The translations under genes were made by a program, and so were the position numbers. Under the pieces are notes generated by a model, which did not search any database, had not been told where the DNA came from, and was given only the letters and a program-made list of their open reading frames with translations. A stretch of 11,183 nucleotides of DNA from Bacteroidales bacterium (lineage in GTDB: Bacteria > Bacteroidota > Bacteroidia > Bacteroidales > UBA4417), in assembly GCA_025350385.1 (NCBI GenBank), contig JANXXZ010000101.1, positions 1-11,183 on the forward strand. The letters run 5' to 3'. This document shows positions 1-5,309 of the stretch, piece by piece (position 1 is the stretch's first letter; the number at the start of each line of letters is the position of its first letter).

Positions 1-180
1 CCAGCCGTCAACAAAAAACTTTTTAAAATAAACAGGATTCGAAAGAGGTTCAAACATGCCCTGCCCAATAAAGGGACTTAAATCAATGTTTCCTTCTTTC
101 CCATTACTAAAAACTATATGGATTGAGAAATCATGCAGGTATTTTGCATCAATTACCCTGGGCATATAATTAGTTTCCAT
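1..180 (-). CDS. DUF2442 domain protein, N-terminal part (cut by window edge)
   Basis: An open frame runs leftward from an ATG at 178-180 to the window edge without a stop, giving 60 residues that begin METNYMPRVIDAKYLHDFSI. The pattern PRVxDAKYLxDFSIxIxFSNGKEGxIDLSPFIGQGMFEPLSNPxYFKKFFVDG is that of DUF2442, a small family of about 80-100 residues, so roughly the last quarter is missing. A second in-frame ATG at 163-165 (MPRV) fits the usual family start better; I see no clear ribosome binding site to decide. The gene starts 10 nt after the stop of the DUF4160 frame, so the two are probably one transcript. DUF4160 and DUF2442 genes are often neighbours; no function is established, and a toxin-antitoxin-like role would be a guess. 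Family assignment rests on recalled sequence pattern only. Confidence 0.75.
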   Translation of the reverse strand, partial: METNYMPRVIDAKYLHDFSIHIVFSNGKEGNIDLSPFIGQGMFEPLSNPVYFKKFFVDGW

Positions 181-190
181 ACTATTCAGT

Positions 191-449
191 TTAAAACAAA
201 GGTTCGATCTTATTTATTCCAATTTTATCATTAATATTTTTCCAGTTTTCTTCCAATTCATTCTTCCTTAAAACAGCCCATTCCTTTATTAGTTTCAGCG
301 CAATACCCGATTTTATTCCCGCGTAACATTTCGCCTTCAAAATTAAATATTCCTTCTGAACCCTGATATTCGGCATGGAAGTGAGGTGGATTGTGCTCAC
401 TGTAAAACATCCGGATTATAATCCCAAAAAACATAGAGACGTATGGCAT
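191..449 (-). pseudogene. DUF4160 domain protein, interrupted by a +1 frameshift
   Basis: Two overlapping frames together make one DUF4160 protein. The first, from the ATG at 447-449, reads MPYVSMFFGIIIRMFYSEHN followed by PPHFHAEYQG, the hallmark N-terminus of the family, up to about GEMLRGNK. The second frame then gives SGIALKLIKEWAVLRKNELE and ENWKNIND, the usual C-terminal helix, ending at the stop at 191-193. The switch lies near 310-325, where the minus strand carries an AAAA run (GGGAATAAAATCGGG); one extra A there accounts for it. Joined, the protein would be about 86 residues, the normal family length. Both halves keep family-like residues, so the lesion is recent, a sequencing error, or a programmed slip; I cannot tell which. 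It lies directly upstream of the DUF2442 gene. Function is unknown. Confidence 0.75.
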
Positions 450-473
450 TATTAGGGGGATTTATAGTTAAGT

Positions 474-540
474 GTAGAGAGTGAATAGTGAATAGCAGGG
501 TTTAAAGATAAAAGACAAAAGTATGAAAGACAAAAGTATG
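474..540. repeat. Short direct repeats (7-bp and 15-bp)
   Basis: Two copies of GTGAATA stand at 481-487 and 488-494, preceded by the related GTAGAGA. Two perfect copies of AAAGACAAAAGTATG follow at 511-525 and 526-540, and a partial third (AAAGACAAAAGTG) begins at about 620. No coding frame is supported here. This resembles the other low-complexity spacers in the window. Confidence 0.7.
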
Positions 541-656
541 AGAGTGAATTGTACTTTATGGTCTGACTTAAAAGAATTAACGCTCAAAATATATCAAATC
601 AATAGTTTCAATCTTGTTGAAAGACAAAAGTGAGGATTAGTCAGGAGTGATATAAC

Positions 657-700
657 CTCTGCGAAACTCTGCGGGAAACTCTGCGAAACTCTGCGAGAAC
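657..700 (+). repeat. Repeat family A array (CTCTGCGAAA type)
   Basis: Four near-identical units built on AACTCTGCG stand head to tail, ending in GCGAGAAC. The same words recur at 3961-4006 in this orientation and at 2071-2107 and 3430-3510 inverted. It directly precedes a family B array, an order also seen at 3961-4048. No protein is encoded. Confidence 0.85.
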
Positions 701-705
701 CGATG

Positions 706-905
706 GCACGCGGATGACGCAGATTGAGCAGATGTACGTGGATATTTTATTTCTGTTGTTATCTTTTTTTTTCTGCGTTATCTGTGTTCTGTCATCAGCA
801 CGCGGATGACGCAGATTGAGCAGATTTACGCAGGTATTTTTTTTTCAGCGTTATCTGTGTTCTGTGTTCTATCATCTGCACGCAGATGAAACAGATTTAG
901 CAGTA
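706..905 (+). repeat. Repeat family B tandem array
   Basis: A unit beginning GCACGCGGATGACGCAGATT starts at 706 and again at 798 (92 bp later); a diverged third copy (GCACGCAGATGAAACAGATT) starts at 878, 80 bp further on. Each unit ends with a T-rich stretch and an inverted partner (CTGCGTTATCTGTGTTCT), so single strands could fold into long imperfect hairpins. There is no open frame of note. The stretch 450-1301 as a whole has no gene: it holds the short repeats, this array, a hairpin-bounded block at 931-1121 and a B fragment. Confidence 0.85.
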
Positions 906-930
906 TTACGCATTAATTTATTATAAATTT

Positions 931-1121
931 AAAACCACCTCCTTTGGTGGTGGTTATGTTCTGTTGGCTATGCCTGTAAATTAAACGTTACAGAAAAATT
1001 GAAGCGTTGAAAAAAGGTAACATAATTGATTACAAAAAAGATCGTTGAAAATAAATGGTAATTCGACATTTGCCCCTTACAGGGGCTTTTTAAGTCCACC
1101 TTCTTAGAGGGTGGATTCTTT
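931..1121. mobile_element. Hairpin-bounded block, possible non-autonomous IS200/IS605-like remnant
   Basis: The left edge has a hairpin at 933-955 (CCACC stem, partner GGTGG). The right edge has a strong 9-bp hairpin with a TTA triloop at 1095-1115 (TCCACC pairing with GGTGGA) followed by TTCTTT. The two hairpins share the CCACC/GGTGG core, and about 135 bp of AT-rich DNA without a supported frame lie between the left hairpin and a terminator-like stem at 1072-1086. Imperfect subterminal hairpins without terminal inverted repeats are typical of IS200/IS605 single-strand transposons and of their transposase-less derivatives. No Y1 transposase or TnpB is visible, so the assignment is inference. 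Confidence 0.35.
1072..1091 (+). terminator. Terminator-like hairpin with T-tract
   Basis: A 5-bp GC stem (GCCCC / GGGGC) with loop TTACA is followed at once by TTTTT on the plus strand. This has the form of an intrinsic terminator, although no plus-strand gene ends here. It may be a leftover of the hairpin-bounded block that contains it. Confidence 0.45.
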
Positions 1122-1165
1122 AATCTGCGGTTATCCTTTTTTTTCGCGGTACCTGTGTTCCTTTT
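1116..1165 (+). repeat. Repeat family B fragment
   Basis: The words TTTAATCTGCGGTTATCC, a T-run and CCTGTGTTCC match the right-hand half of family B units. The left half is absent. The remaining 1166-1301 shows nothing I can name. Confidence 0.5.
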
Positions 1166-1301
1166 TTCGGGCCTGCACTATTTTCAATATCACTCCCCTC
1201 TCTCCAAAGCTTCGCCCTCTCAGTCACATCATTTTTTATGGGATGATTGACCTAAAGTCTTTATTTTCTTACTTATAACCGACCCTGCAGCCGGCAATCC
1301 G

Positions 1302-1841
1302 TCAATTGTTCTGCTGCCACAAAAGCAGCAGGTTTTCACGGCCCTGGCTTGCAAAATAGGTATCGAACTGCAGGCTGGGCATAAGGTTATAAAGAATATT
1401 TTTATGAATCAGGTTGCCGGCTTTGGCAATGAGTCTTTCAAGGTATGCGGTATCGATGTTGCCTCCGACAAGCAGTATTTCGATGTCGGGGCTTTCCTGT
1501 CCGCGCGCAAACGTACCGGTCAGATATACTTGTTCAACTTCACCCAACTGTTCAATTACCTGTTCAAGTAACTGGTCAATTCCGAGGTGTTTGCGTAATA
1601 GGTTTTGTATTTCCGGGAACAAGGGGTGGCAAGTATTGGCGGAAAACAGCTTGCGGTTGCCTTCAGTATGCGATGTGAGTAAACCGGCATGCTCGAAACG
1701 GTTTAGTTCAAGACGAATGGCATTGGTAGATTCACCGAATTCACTCTCCAAGCCCCGCAGGTAAGCCTTAGTGCTGCTGTTCAGGAAGAATTTCAGCAAT
1801 AGCTTGATTCGGGTTTTGGAAGTGATGAGGCTTTCGAGCAT
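1302..1841 (-). CDS. Winged-helix regulator with C-terminal nucleotidyltransferase-like domain
   Basis: The 179-residue protein begins MLESLITSKTRIKLLLKFFL. Residues about 1-70 form a winged-helix DNA-binding domain (LRGLESEFGESTNAIRLELN as helix-turn-helix, then HAGLLTSHTEGNRKLFSAN as wing). Residues about 100-130 read VYLTGTFARGQESPDIEILL, the nucleotidyltransferase-fold motif normally written GSxxxG...DxD; here it is GT...D119-I-E121, so the second acidic residue is Glu and the enzyme activity is doubtful. Proteins with this layout occur in Bacteroidota next to UDP-GlcNAc 2-epimerase genes, as here (capG ends 402 bp upstream), so a role in regulating polysaccharide genes is plausible but inferred. 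An inverted repeat lies 16 bp upstream of the start and could be its own operator. The start is taken at the only ATG that precedes the complete HTH domain. Confidence 0.8.
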   Translation of the reverse strand: MLESLITSKTRIKLLLKFFLNSSTKAYLRGLESEFGESTNAIRLELNRFEHAGLLTSHTEGNRKLFSANTCHPLFPEIQNLLRKHLGIDQLLEQVIEQLGEVEQVYLTGTFARGQESPDIEILLVGGNIDTAYLERLIAKAGNLIHKNILYNLMPSLQFDTYFASQGRENLLLLWQQNN

Positions 1842-1856
1842 GAGTTAGTGAACATA

Positions 1857-1877
1857 ATGAGTAGCTAAGTTACTCAT
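1857..1877. promoter_or_regulatory. Inverted repeat upstream of the winged-helix gene, candidate operator
   Basis: A perfect 7-bp inverted repeat, ATGAGTA (1857-1863) and TACTCAT (1871-1877), is separated by 7 bp and centred 23 bp upstream of the start codon of the gene ending at 1841. The flanking DNA is very AT-rich and, on the minus strand, holds a weak TACCTTTT resembling a -7 box. The place and symmetry suit an autoregulatory site for the downstream winged-helix protein; binding is inferred. Confidence 0.4.
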
Positions 1878-1959
1878 TTAATTATTAATTAAAAGGTATA
1901 CATATTAAAAAAATATTTTTGCCTTGTGCTCAATATTTTTTTCCGGGTTCCAAAAACAG

Positions 1960-2030
1960 CAAGCAGATGACGCCGATTAAGCGGATTTACATGGATATTT
2001 TTCTGCGGTTATTCTTGTTTGCTGAGTAAT
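1960..2030 (+). repeat. Repeat family B copy (diverged)
   Basis: The stretch has AAGCAGATGACGCCGATTAA then GCGGATTTAC, a T-run and CTGCGGTTATTC, in the order of a family B unit. It is one of two B copies in the 401-bp gap between the winged-helix gene and capG; the rest of that gap is AT-rich leader and a family A array. Confidence 0.6.
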
Positions 2031-2070
2031 AAGTGTTTTGTCAACTTTTCAAATCATTAAAAAGGTTCCG

Positions 2071-2196
2071 GCAGAGTTGTGCAGAGCTTCTCGCAGAGTT
2101 ACGCAGACAGCATGCAGATGACACAACTTATGCGGATTTACACTGAACCTTTTTATTAATCTGCGGGCATCCCTTTTTTCTGTGTTATCTGCGTTC
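2071..2196 (-). repeat. Composite repeat: inverted family A array plus family B hairpin
   Basis: Positions 2071-2107 carry family A words in the inverted sense (CAGAGTTNNGCAGAG, CTCGCAGAGTTACGCAGA). From 2114 a family B copy follows (GCAGATGACAC, GCGGATTTACACTGAACC) and closes with ATCTGCGTTC at 2187-2196, so its two halves are imperfect inverted repeats. It lies just downstream of capG. Confidence 0.75.
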
Positions 2197-2216
2197 AATC
2201 TCCACCCTTTCCCCTA

Positions 2217-2245
2217 ATACCCATTGCCTATTGCCTAATCCCTCA
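2217..2245. repeat. Degenerate 7-bp repeat at the end of capG
   Basis: Two perfect TTGCCTA copies (2224-2230, 2231-2237) with 7-bp-spaced relatives on either side run up to the capG stop codon at 2243-2245. This is one of three such heptamer tracts that abut a stop codon in the window. Confidence 0.5.
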
Positions 2246-3367
2246 CTTACCCCAAACCACCTTATCCACAATCTTCGTGTAGCTCTGGATAATCTTAACA
2301 ACCTTAACGGAAACATTGGCATCGGCATAATCGGGGACAGGAGCCAGGGGTTCATTGTTTTCCTTCATCGAAACGGCTAAGTCAATGGCCTGCTCAATAT
2401 CGTTGCCATTGATTCCGCCAATAACTACCGTTCCTTTATCAAGTACTTCAGGACGTTCGGTGGAAGTGCGAAGGAGTACGCCTGCGAAACCAAGCATCGC
2501 ACTCTCTTCCGAAAGGGTGCCGCTGTCGGACAACATGCAATATGCATTCATCTGGAGTTTGTTGTAGTCGAGGAATCCGAAAGGTTTCAGGTTTTGCACC
2601 AGGGGATGAAAAGTAAACTTGCGCTGTTCGATAAATTTGAGGCTTCGCGGATGGGTGGAGTATATTACCGGCATATTGTACCGTGCGGCTATAGAGTTGA
2701 TGGCAGTCATCAGGCTCACGAAATTCTGCTCAATATCAATGTTCTCTTCACGGTGCGCGGAAACCAGGATATACTTGCCTGCTTCCAGCGCTAATTTATT
2801 GAGAACCCCGGATGCAGCGATAGCGGCTTTGTGTTGCTGAAGCACTTCAGGCATGGGCGAACCGGTCACGAAAATGTGTTCTTTCCTGAATCCTTCCGCG
2901 ATGAGATACCTTCGTGAATGCTCTGTATAGGGCAGGTTGATATCGGAGATATGGTCAACAATCCTGCGGTTGATCTCTTCCGGTACATTCTGATCAAAAC
3001 AGCGGTTTCCGGCTTCCATATGGAAGATCGGGATTTTGAGACGCTTGGCGGAAATGGCAGAAAGTGCTGAGTTGGTGTCGCCAAGAATGAGTAACGCGTC
3101 GGGTTTTTCTTTCTGAAGCACATCGTAGGAGCGGGCGATAATGTTGCCCATGGTTTCGCCAAGGGTATTGCCGACGCTATCGAGGTAATGATCGGGGGCA
3201 CGGATGCCCAGATCTTCAAAGAACACCTGGTTGAGGGAGTAATCCCAGTTCTGGCCGGTATGCACGAGTACATGGTTGAAATAGCGGTCGCAGGCCTTTA
3301 TAACAGCCGACAACCTGATGATTTCCGGGCGGGTGCCGATGATGGTGAGGAGTTTTAGTTTATTCAT
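2243..3367 (-). CDS. capG: UDP-GlcNAc 2-epimerase family, CapG/FnlC type (UDP-L-FucNAc synthesis)
   Basis: This cytoplasmic non-hydrolysing 2-epimerase of 374 residues has the normal family length. Visible motifs are GTRPEIIRLS (11-20), GDTNS (96-100), HMEAGNRCFDQNVPEEINRR (116-135), SAHREEN (203-209), SDSGTLSEES (280-289) and TERPE (303-307), covering the nucleotide-binding and catalytic acidic and histidine residues of the WecB fold. The NRCFDQxVPEE stretch is the form seen in CapG/WbjD/FnlC, which convert UDP-N-acetyl-L-pneumosamine to UDP-N-acetyl-L-fucosamine, rather than in WecB, which makes UDP-ManNAc. The presence of capE and capF upstream on the same strand supports that reading. It is separated from capF by the GxxExxY gene and repeat DNA. 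The start ATG at 3365-3367 puts GTRPE at the usual distance. The remaining doubt is substrate, since sequence alone separates CapG from WecB imperfectly. Confidence 0.88.
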   Translation of the reverse strand: MNKLKLLTIIGTRPEIIRLSAVIKACDRYFNHVLVHTGQNWDYSLNQVFFEDLGIRAPDHYLDSVGNTLGETMGNIIARSYDVLQKEKPDALLILGDTNSALSAISAKRLKIPIFHMEAGNRCFDQNVPEEINRRIVDHISDINLPYTEHSRRYLIAEGFRKEHIFVTGSPMPEVLQQHKAAIAASGVLNKLALEAGKYILVSAHREENIDIEQNFVSLMTAINSIAARYNMPVIYSTHPRSLKFIEQRKFTFHPLVQNLKPFGFLDYNKLQMNAYCMLSDSGTLSEESAMLGFAGVLLRTSTERPEVLDKGTVVIGGINGNDIEQAIDLAVSMKENNEPLAPVPDYADANVSVKVVKIIQSYTKIVDKVVWGK

Positions 3368-3429
3368 GGGTTTGAGTTGGAACGCAGATTAAATATATTT
3401 TCAGGTTAGGAGGTTCTCGAAGAGTATAG

Positions 3430-3510
3430 CTGAGAAGAGTTTCTCGCAGAGTTGCGCAGAGTGTTTCGCTGAGTTTCGCAGAGCAGAGTTTCTCGCAGAG
3501 TTGCGCAGGG
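3430..3510 (-). repeat. Repeat family A array, inverted
   Basis: At least five copies of (TT)(C/G)GCAGAGTT-type units stand in tandem, including two copies of AGAGTTTCTCGCAGAGTTGC. They are the reverse complement of the array at 3961-4006. The array ends one base before the stop codon of the GxxExxY gene. Confidence 0.85.
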
Positions 3511-3511
3511 A

Positions 3512-3889
3512 TTATATGTTATTGACAATTCGTACAATTGAATCTTTTAGTGAAGCAACGTTAAAGTTAATCAGTAGGCCAAGTTTTTTATCGGATAGTT
3601 TAAGGTAGGTCAAAACCTGTTTGTGATGAACATCCGTCAAAGCTGCTACTGATTTGATTTCCACGATTACTTTATCATTTACCAGGAGATCAATACGGTA
3701 GCCGACATCTAATTTTATATCGCCATATATGAAAGGTAAACCTATCTGTGATTTAACTTCATATCCGTCATTCCTCAACTCATGACTTAAAGCAGCTTCA
3801 TAGGCTGATTCGAGTAGCCCCGATCCGAGAGCTGTGTGAATCTTAAAAGCAGCACCCCTGATTGCATAGGAAATATCGTTTTCATGCAT
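3512..3889 (-). CDS. GxxExxY family protein (PD-(D/E)XK nuclease-like fold)
   Basis: The 125-residue protein has the family hallmark GLLESAY (G24, E27, Y30), then a core RIDLLVNDKVIVEIKSV with D67 and E77-x-K79, the arrangement of a PD-(D/E)XK active site, and HHKQVLTYLKL (Q91, Y95) and GLLINFNV near the C-terminus. Length and motif order match the family. Its biochemical role is not established; the fold suggests binding or cutting nucleic acid. It has no known part in sugar-nucleotide synthesis, yet it sits between capF and capG in the same direction, framed on both sides by inverted interspersed repeats. I infer that it came with that repeat unit rather than belonging to the sugar operon. 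The ATG at 3887-3889 (MHENDISYAI) is the normal family start. Confidence 0.9.
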   Translation of the reverse strand: MHENDISYAIRGAAFKIHTALGSGLLESAYEAALSHELRNDGYEVKSQIGLPFIYGDIKLDVGYRIDLLVNDKVIVEIKSVAALTDVHHKQVLTYLKLSDKKLGLLINFNVASLKDSIVRIVNNI

Positions 3890-3960
3890 AATGCTGGCAA
3901 TGGACTATTTTGTAAATTTATGAAAAGCACTTCTATTTACGATTTTTATATATCTATTCA

Positions 3961-4048
3961 CTCTCTGCGAAACTCTGCCTTAAACTCTGCGAAACTCTGC
4001 GAGAACTTTTTTCTGAGCCTATCTGCTATATCCGCGTCATCTGCGTTC
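3961..4048 (+). repeat. Repeat family A array followed by a family B fragment
   Basis: Positions 3961-4006 carry four units of the AACTCTGCG type ending GCGAGAAC, almost the same as the array at 657-700. A shortened family B piece follows, ending GCGTCATCTGCGTTC at 4048. It occupies most of the spacer between the GxxExxY gene and capF. Confidence 0.8.
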
Positions 4049-4064
4049 TATTCTGACAAGTCAT

Positions 4065-5207
4065 CTATTCCACGTTTTCAAAAAACGTATCCGGATCGCC
4101 TGCATCAAAAAATTCATTGATCCAGAAAATGGCGTACAGCTCATCTTCACCTATATTTTTGATATTATGCGTGTACCATATCGGCATATCGACATAGGCC
4201 GGCTGATCGCCTGATAATTCGAAATCGAGTACCTGCTCAGTCGCGATGCGCCGGAGCCGGATCAGGGCTTTGCCCTTGATAACCGCGAAACGTTCAATCT
4301 TACGGGTATGGAAATGATTTCCCCTGGTGATACCGGGAAGGGTTGTTGAAAAGGATACCTGCCCGCCTGTTTCCAGCTTTACCGTTTCAACAAAGCTTCC
4401 CCTTACATCCGTATGTTTTACCAGGTTCACCGGATAATGATGAGCAATATCCATATAGCAGCGGAACGTATTGAAAAGGTTAATCTCAAAACTATTATTG
4501 AGTTGTGGGAAAATCCCGTTCCTGAAATAGGTATCCATGAATCGGTTCAGGATTCCGAGAAGCTCAGTTACTTTGCATTCGCCGGTACAGGGAACCAGTA
4601 AGCTCTCAACTGATATCGAATTACTATCTGAGAGTTGCTGATCAATCTTGTCCAGTATTAGCCTGACAAGTTCTCCGACGTAAATCAGTTTCATGTCACC
4701 ATCTACCTCAATCCTGGGAGTTTCGTTATGTGTGAGCTGGTGGCAGAAAGTAGCGACAACCGAATTATAATATGGATTTCCGAAAGGTCCATAGACATTG
4801 GGAATGATAAGCCCGGTGAATTTTGCGCCGTTTGATTTTGCCCAGTCAGCAAGAAGTTCCCTTCCTTCAAACTTTGATTTCCCATAGAGATTGTGGCGTT
4901 CTTCCTGGGTAGATGAGGAGAATAGGACGTAAGGCCTGGAATGTGTCTCCTTCATGGCAACGATCAATTGCTTTACCAATCCAATATTGGTAGCATAGAT
5001 TACCTCCGGATCGTTATGGCGGTTCAGGGCTGCCAGGTGAACAATCACATCGCATGAGCTGACAAAGGCATTGAATCTGGCAGTATCATCGAAATATGCA
5101 TCCTCAAAGGGAACCCTTTCATACTTTTCGGGGTAAAGTCCGATGGTGTTATACAAGTGGGTTCCAACAAACCCGGCCTGACCGGTGATTCCTATCTTAA
5201 GTATCAT
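4065..5207 (-). CDS. capF: CapF/FnlB: bifunctional reductase-cupin enzyme of UDP-L-FucNAc synthesis
   Basis: The 380-residue protein has two domains, as CapF does. Residues 1 to about 250 are a short-chain reductase with the nucleotide-binding turn GITGQAGFVG (6-15), HLAALNR (57-63) and the catalytic YxxxK as Y108-GKS-K112. Residues about 260-380 are a cupin with the metal-ligand pattern GNHFHTRKIERF (H298, H300, E305) and a later H347. In the characterised Staphylococcus enzyme the cupin epimerises C3 of the CapE product and the reductase reduces C4 with NADPH, giving UDP-N-acetyl-L-pneumosamine (the 6-deoxy-L-talo sugar), the substrate of CapG. All the key residues named are present, so it should be active. 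The start at 5205-5207 is followed directly by the beta strand of the Rossmann fold. It lies about 100 bp after capE, the gap holding a large imperfect hairpin. Confidence 0.92.
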   Translation of the reverse strand: MILKIGITGQAGFVGTHLYNTIGLYPEKYERVPFEDAYFDDTARFNAFVSSCDVIVHLAALNRHNDPEVIYATNIGLVKQLIVAMKETHSRPYVLFSSSTQEERHNLYGKSKFEGRELLADWAKSNGAKFTGLIIPNVYGPFGNPYYNSVVATFCHQLTHNETPRIEVDGDMKLIYVGELVRLILDKIDQQLSDSNSISVESLLVPCTGECKVTELLGILNRFMDTYFRNGIFPQLNNSFEINLFNTFRCYMDIAHHYPVNLVKHTDVRGSFVETVKLETGGQVSFSTTLPGITRGNHFHTRKIERFAVIKGKALIRLRRIATEQVLDFELSGDQPAYVDMPIWYTHNIKNIGEDELYAIFWINEFFDAGDPDTFFENVE

Positions 5208-5220
5208 AGGTTAATTAATT

Positions 5221-5308
5221 GGAACGCAGATGACGCTGATTGAATGGATTCACGCTGATAGAGTTAGAAATCTGCGTCAATCTGTTTTTTCTGCGTCATC
5301 AGCGTTCT
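5221..5308. repeat. Family B inverted repeat (hairpin) between capE and capF
   Basis: The left arm 5221-5260 starts GGAACGCAGATGACGCTGAT; the right arm 5268-5308 ends CTGCGTCATCAGCGTTCT. The arms are imperfect reverse complements over about 40 bp with a loop of about 7 nt. Its outer end GGAACGCAGAT is the same as at the left edge of the GxxExxY unit. In the transcript this could fold and affect capE-to-capF read-through or message stability. Confidence 0.85.
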
Positions 5309-5309
5309 A

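Larger units (their letters stand above)
3379..4048. mobile_element. GxxExxY gene framed by inverted repeats, cassette-like unit
   Basis: The outer ends are inverted: GGAACGCAGAT at 3379-3389 and ATCTGCGTTC at 4039-4048. Inside them family A arrays are also inverted: CGCAGAGTTGCGCAGAG-type words at about 3430-3510 and CTCTGCGAAACTCTGC-type words at 3961-4006. Between lies only the GxxExxY gene, whose stop codon is one base from the left array. The unit of about 670 bp separates capF from capG. No transposase is visible, so mobility is inferred from the symmetry and from matching ends elsewhere in the window. Confidence 0.4.

Noticed and set aside
657..905. CRISPR array
   Set aside because: Repeats are spaced, but the units are themselves internally repetitive and partly palindromic, unit lengths differ (92, 80 bp), there are no unique spacers of even length and no cas genes.
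1225..1260. Terminator for the winged-helix gene
   Set aside because: Only a 5-6 bp imperfect ATCAT/ATGAT stem without a following T-tract on the minus strand; too weak to call.
1414..1764. Plus-strand frame of 116 codons opposite the winged-helix gene
   Set aside because: It lies wholly within the antisense of a well-supported gene, and its translation (rich in Ser, Cys, Arg, Pro) shows no domain.
1302..1841. MNT/HEPN-type toxin-antitoxin member
   Set aside because: The nucleotidyltransferase motif is present, but the protein has an N-terminal winged helix and there is no adjacent HEPN gene.
2866..3273. Minus-strand frame of 135 codons overlapping capG
   Set aside because: It is an out-of-frame shadow of capG, whose own frame carries all the epimerase motifs.
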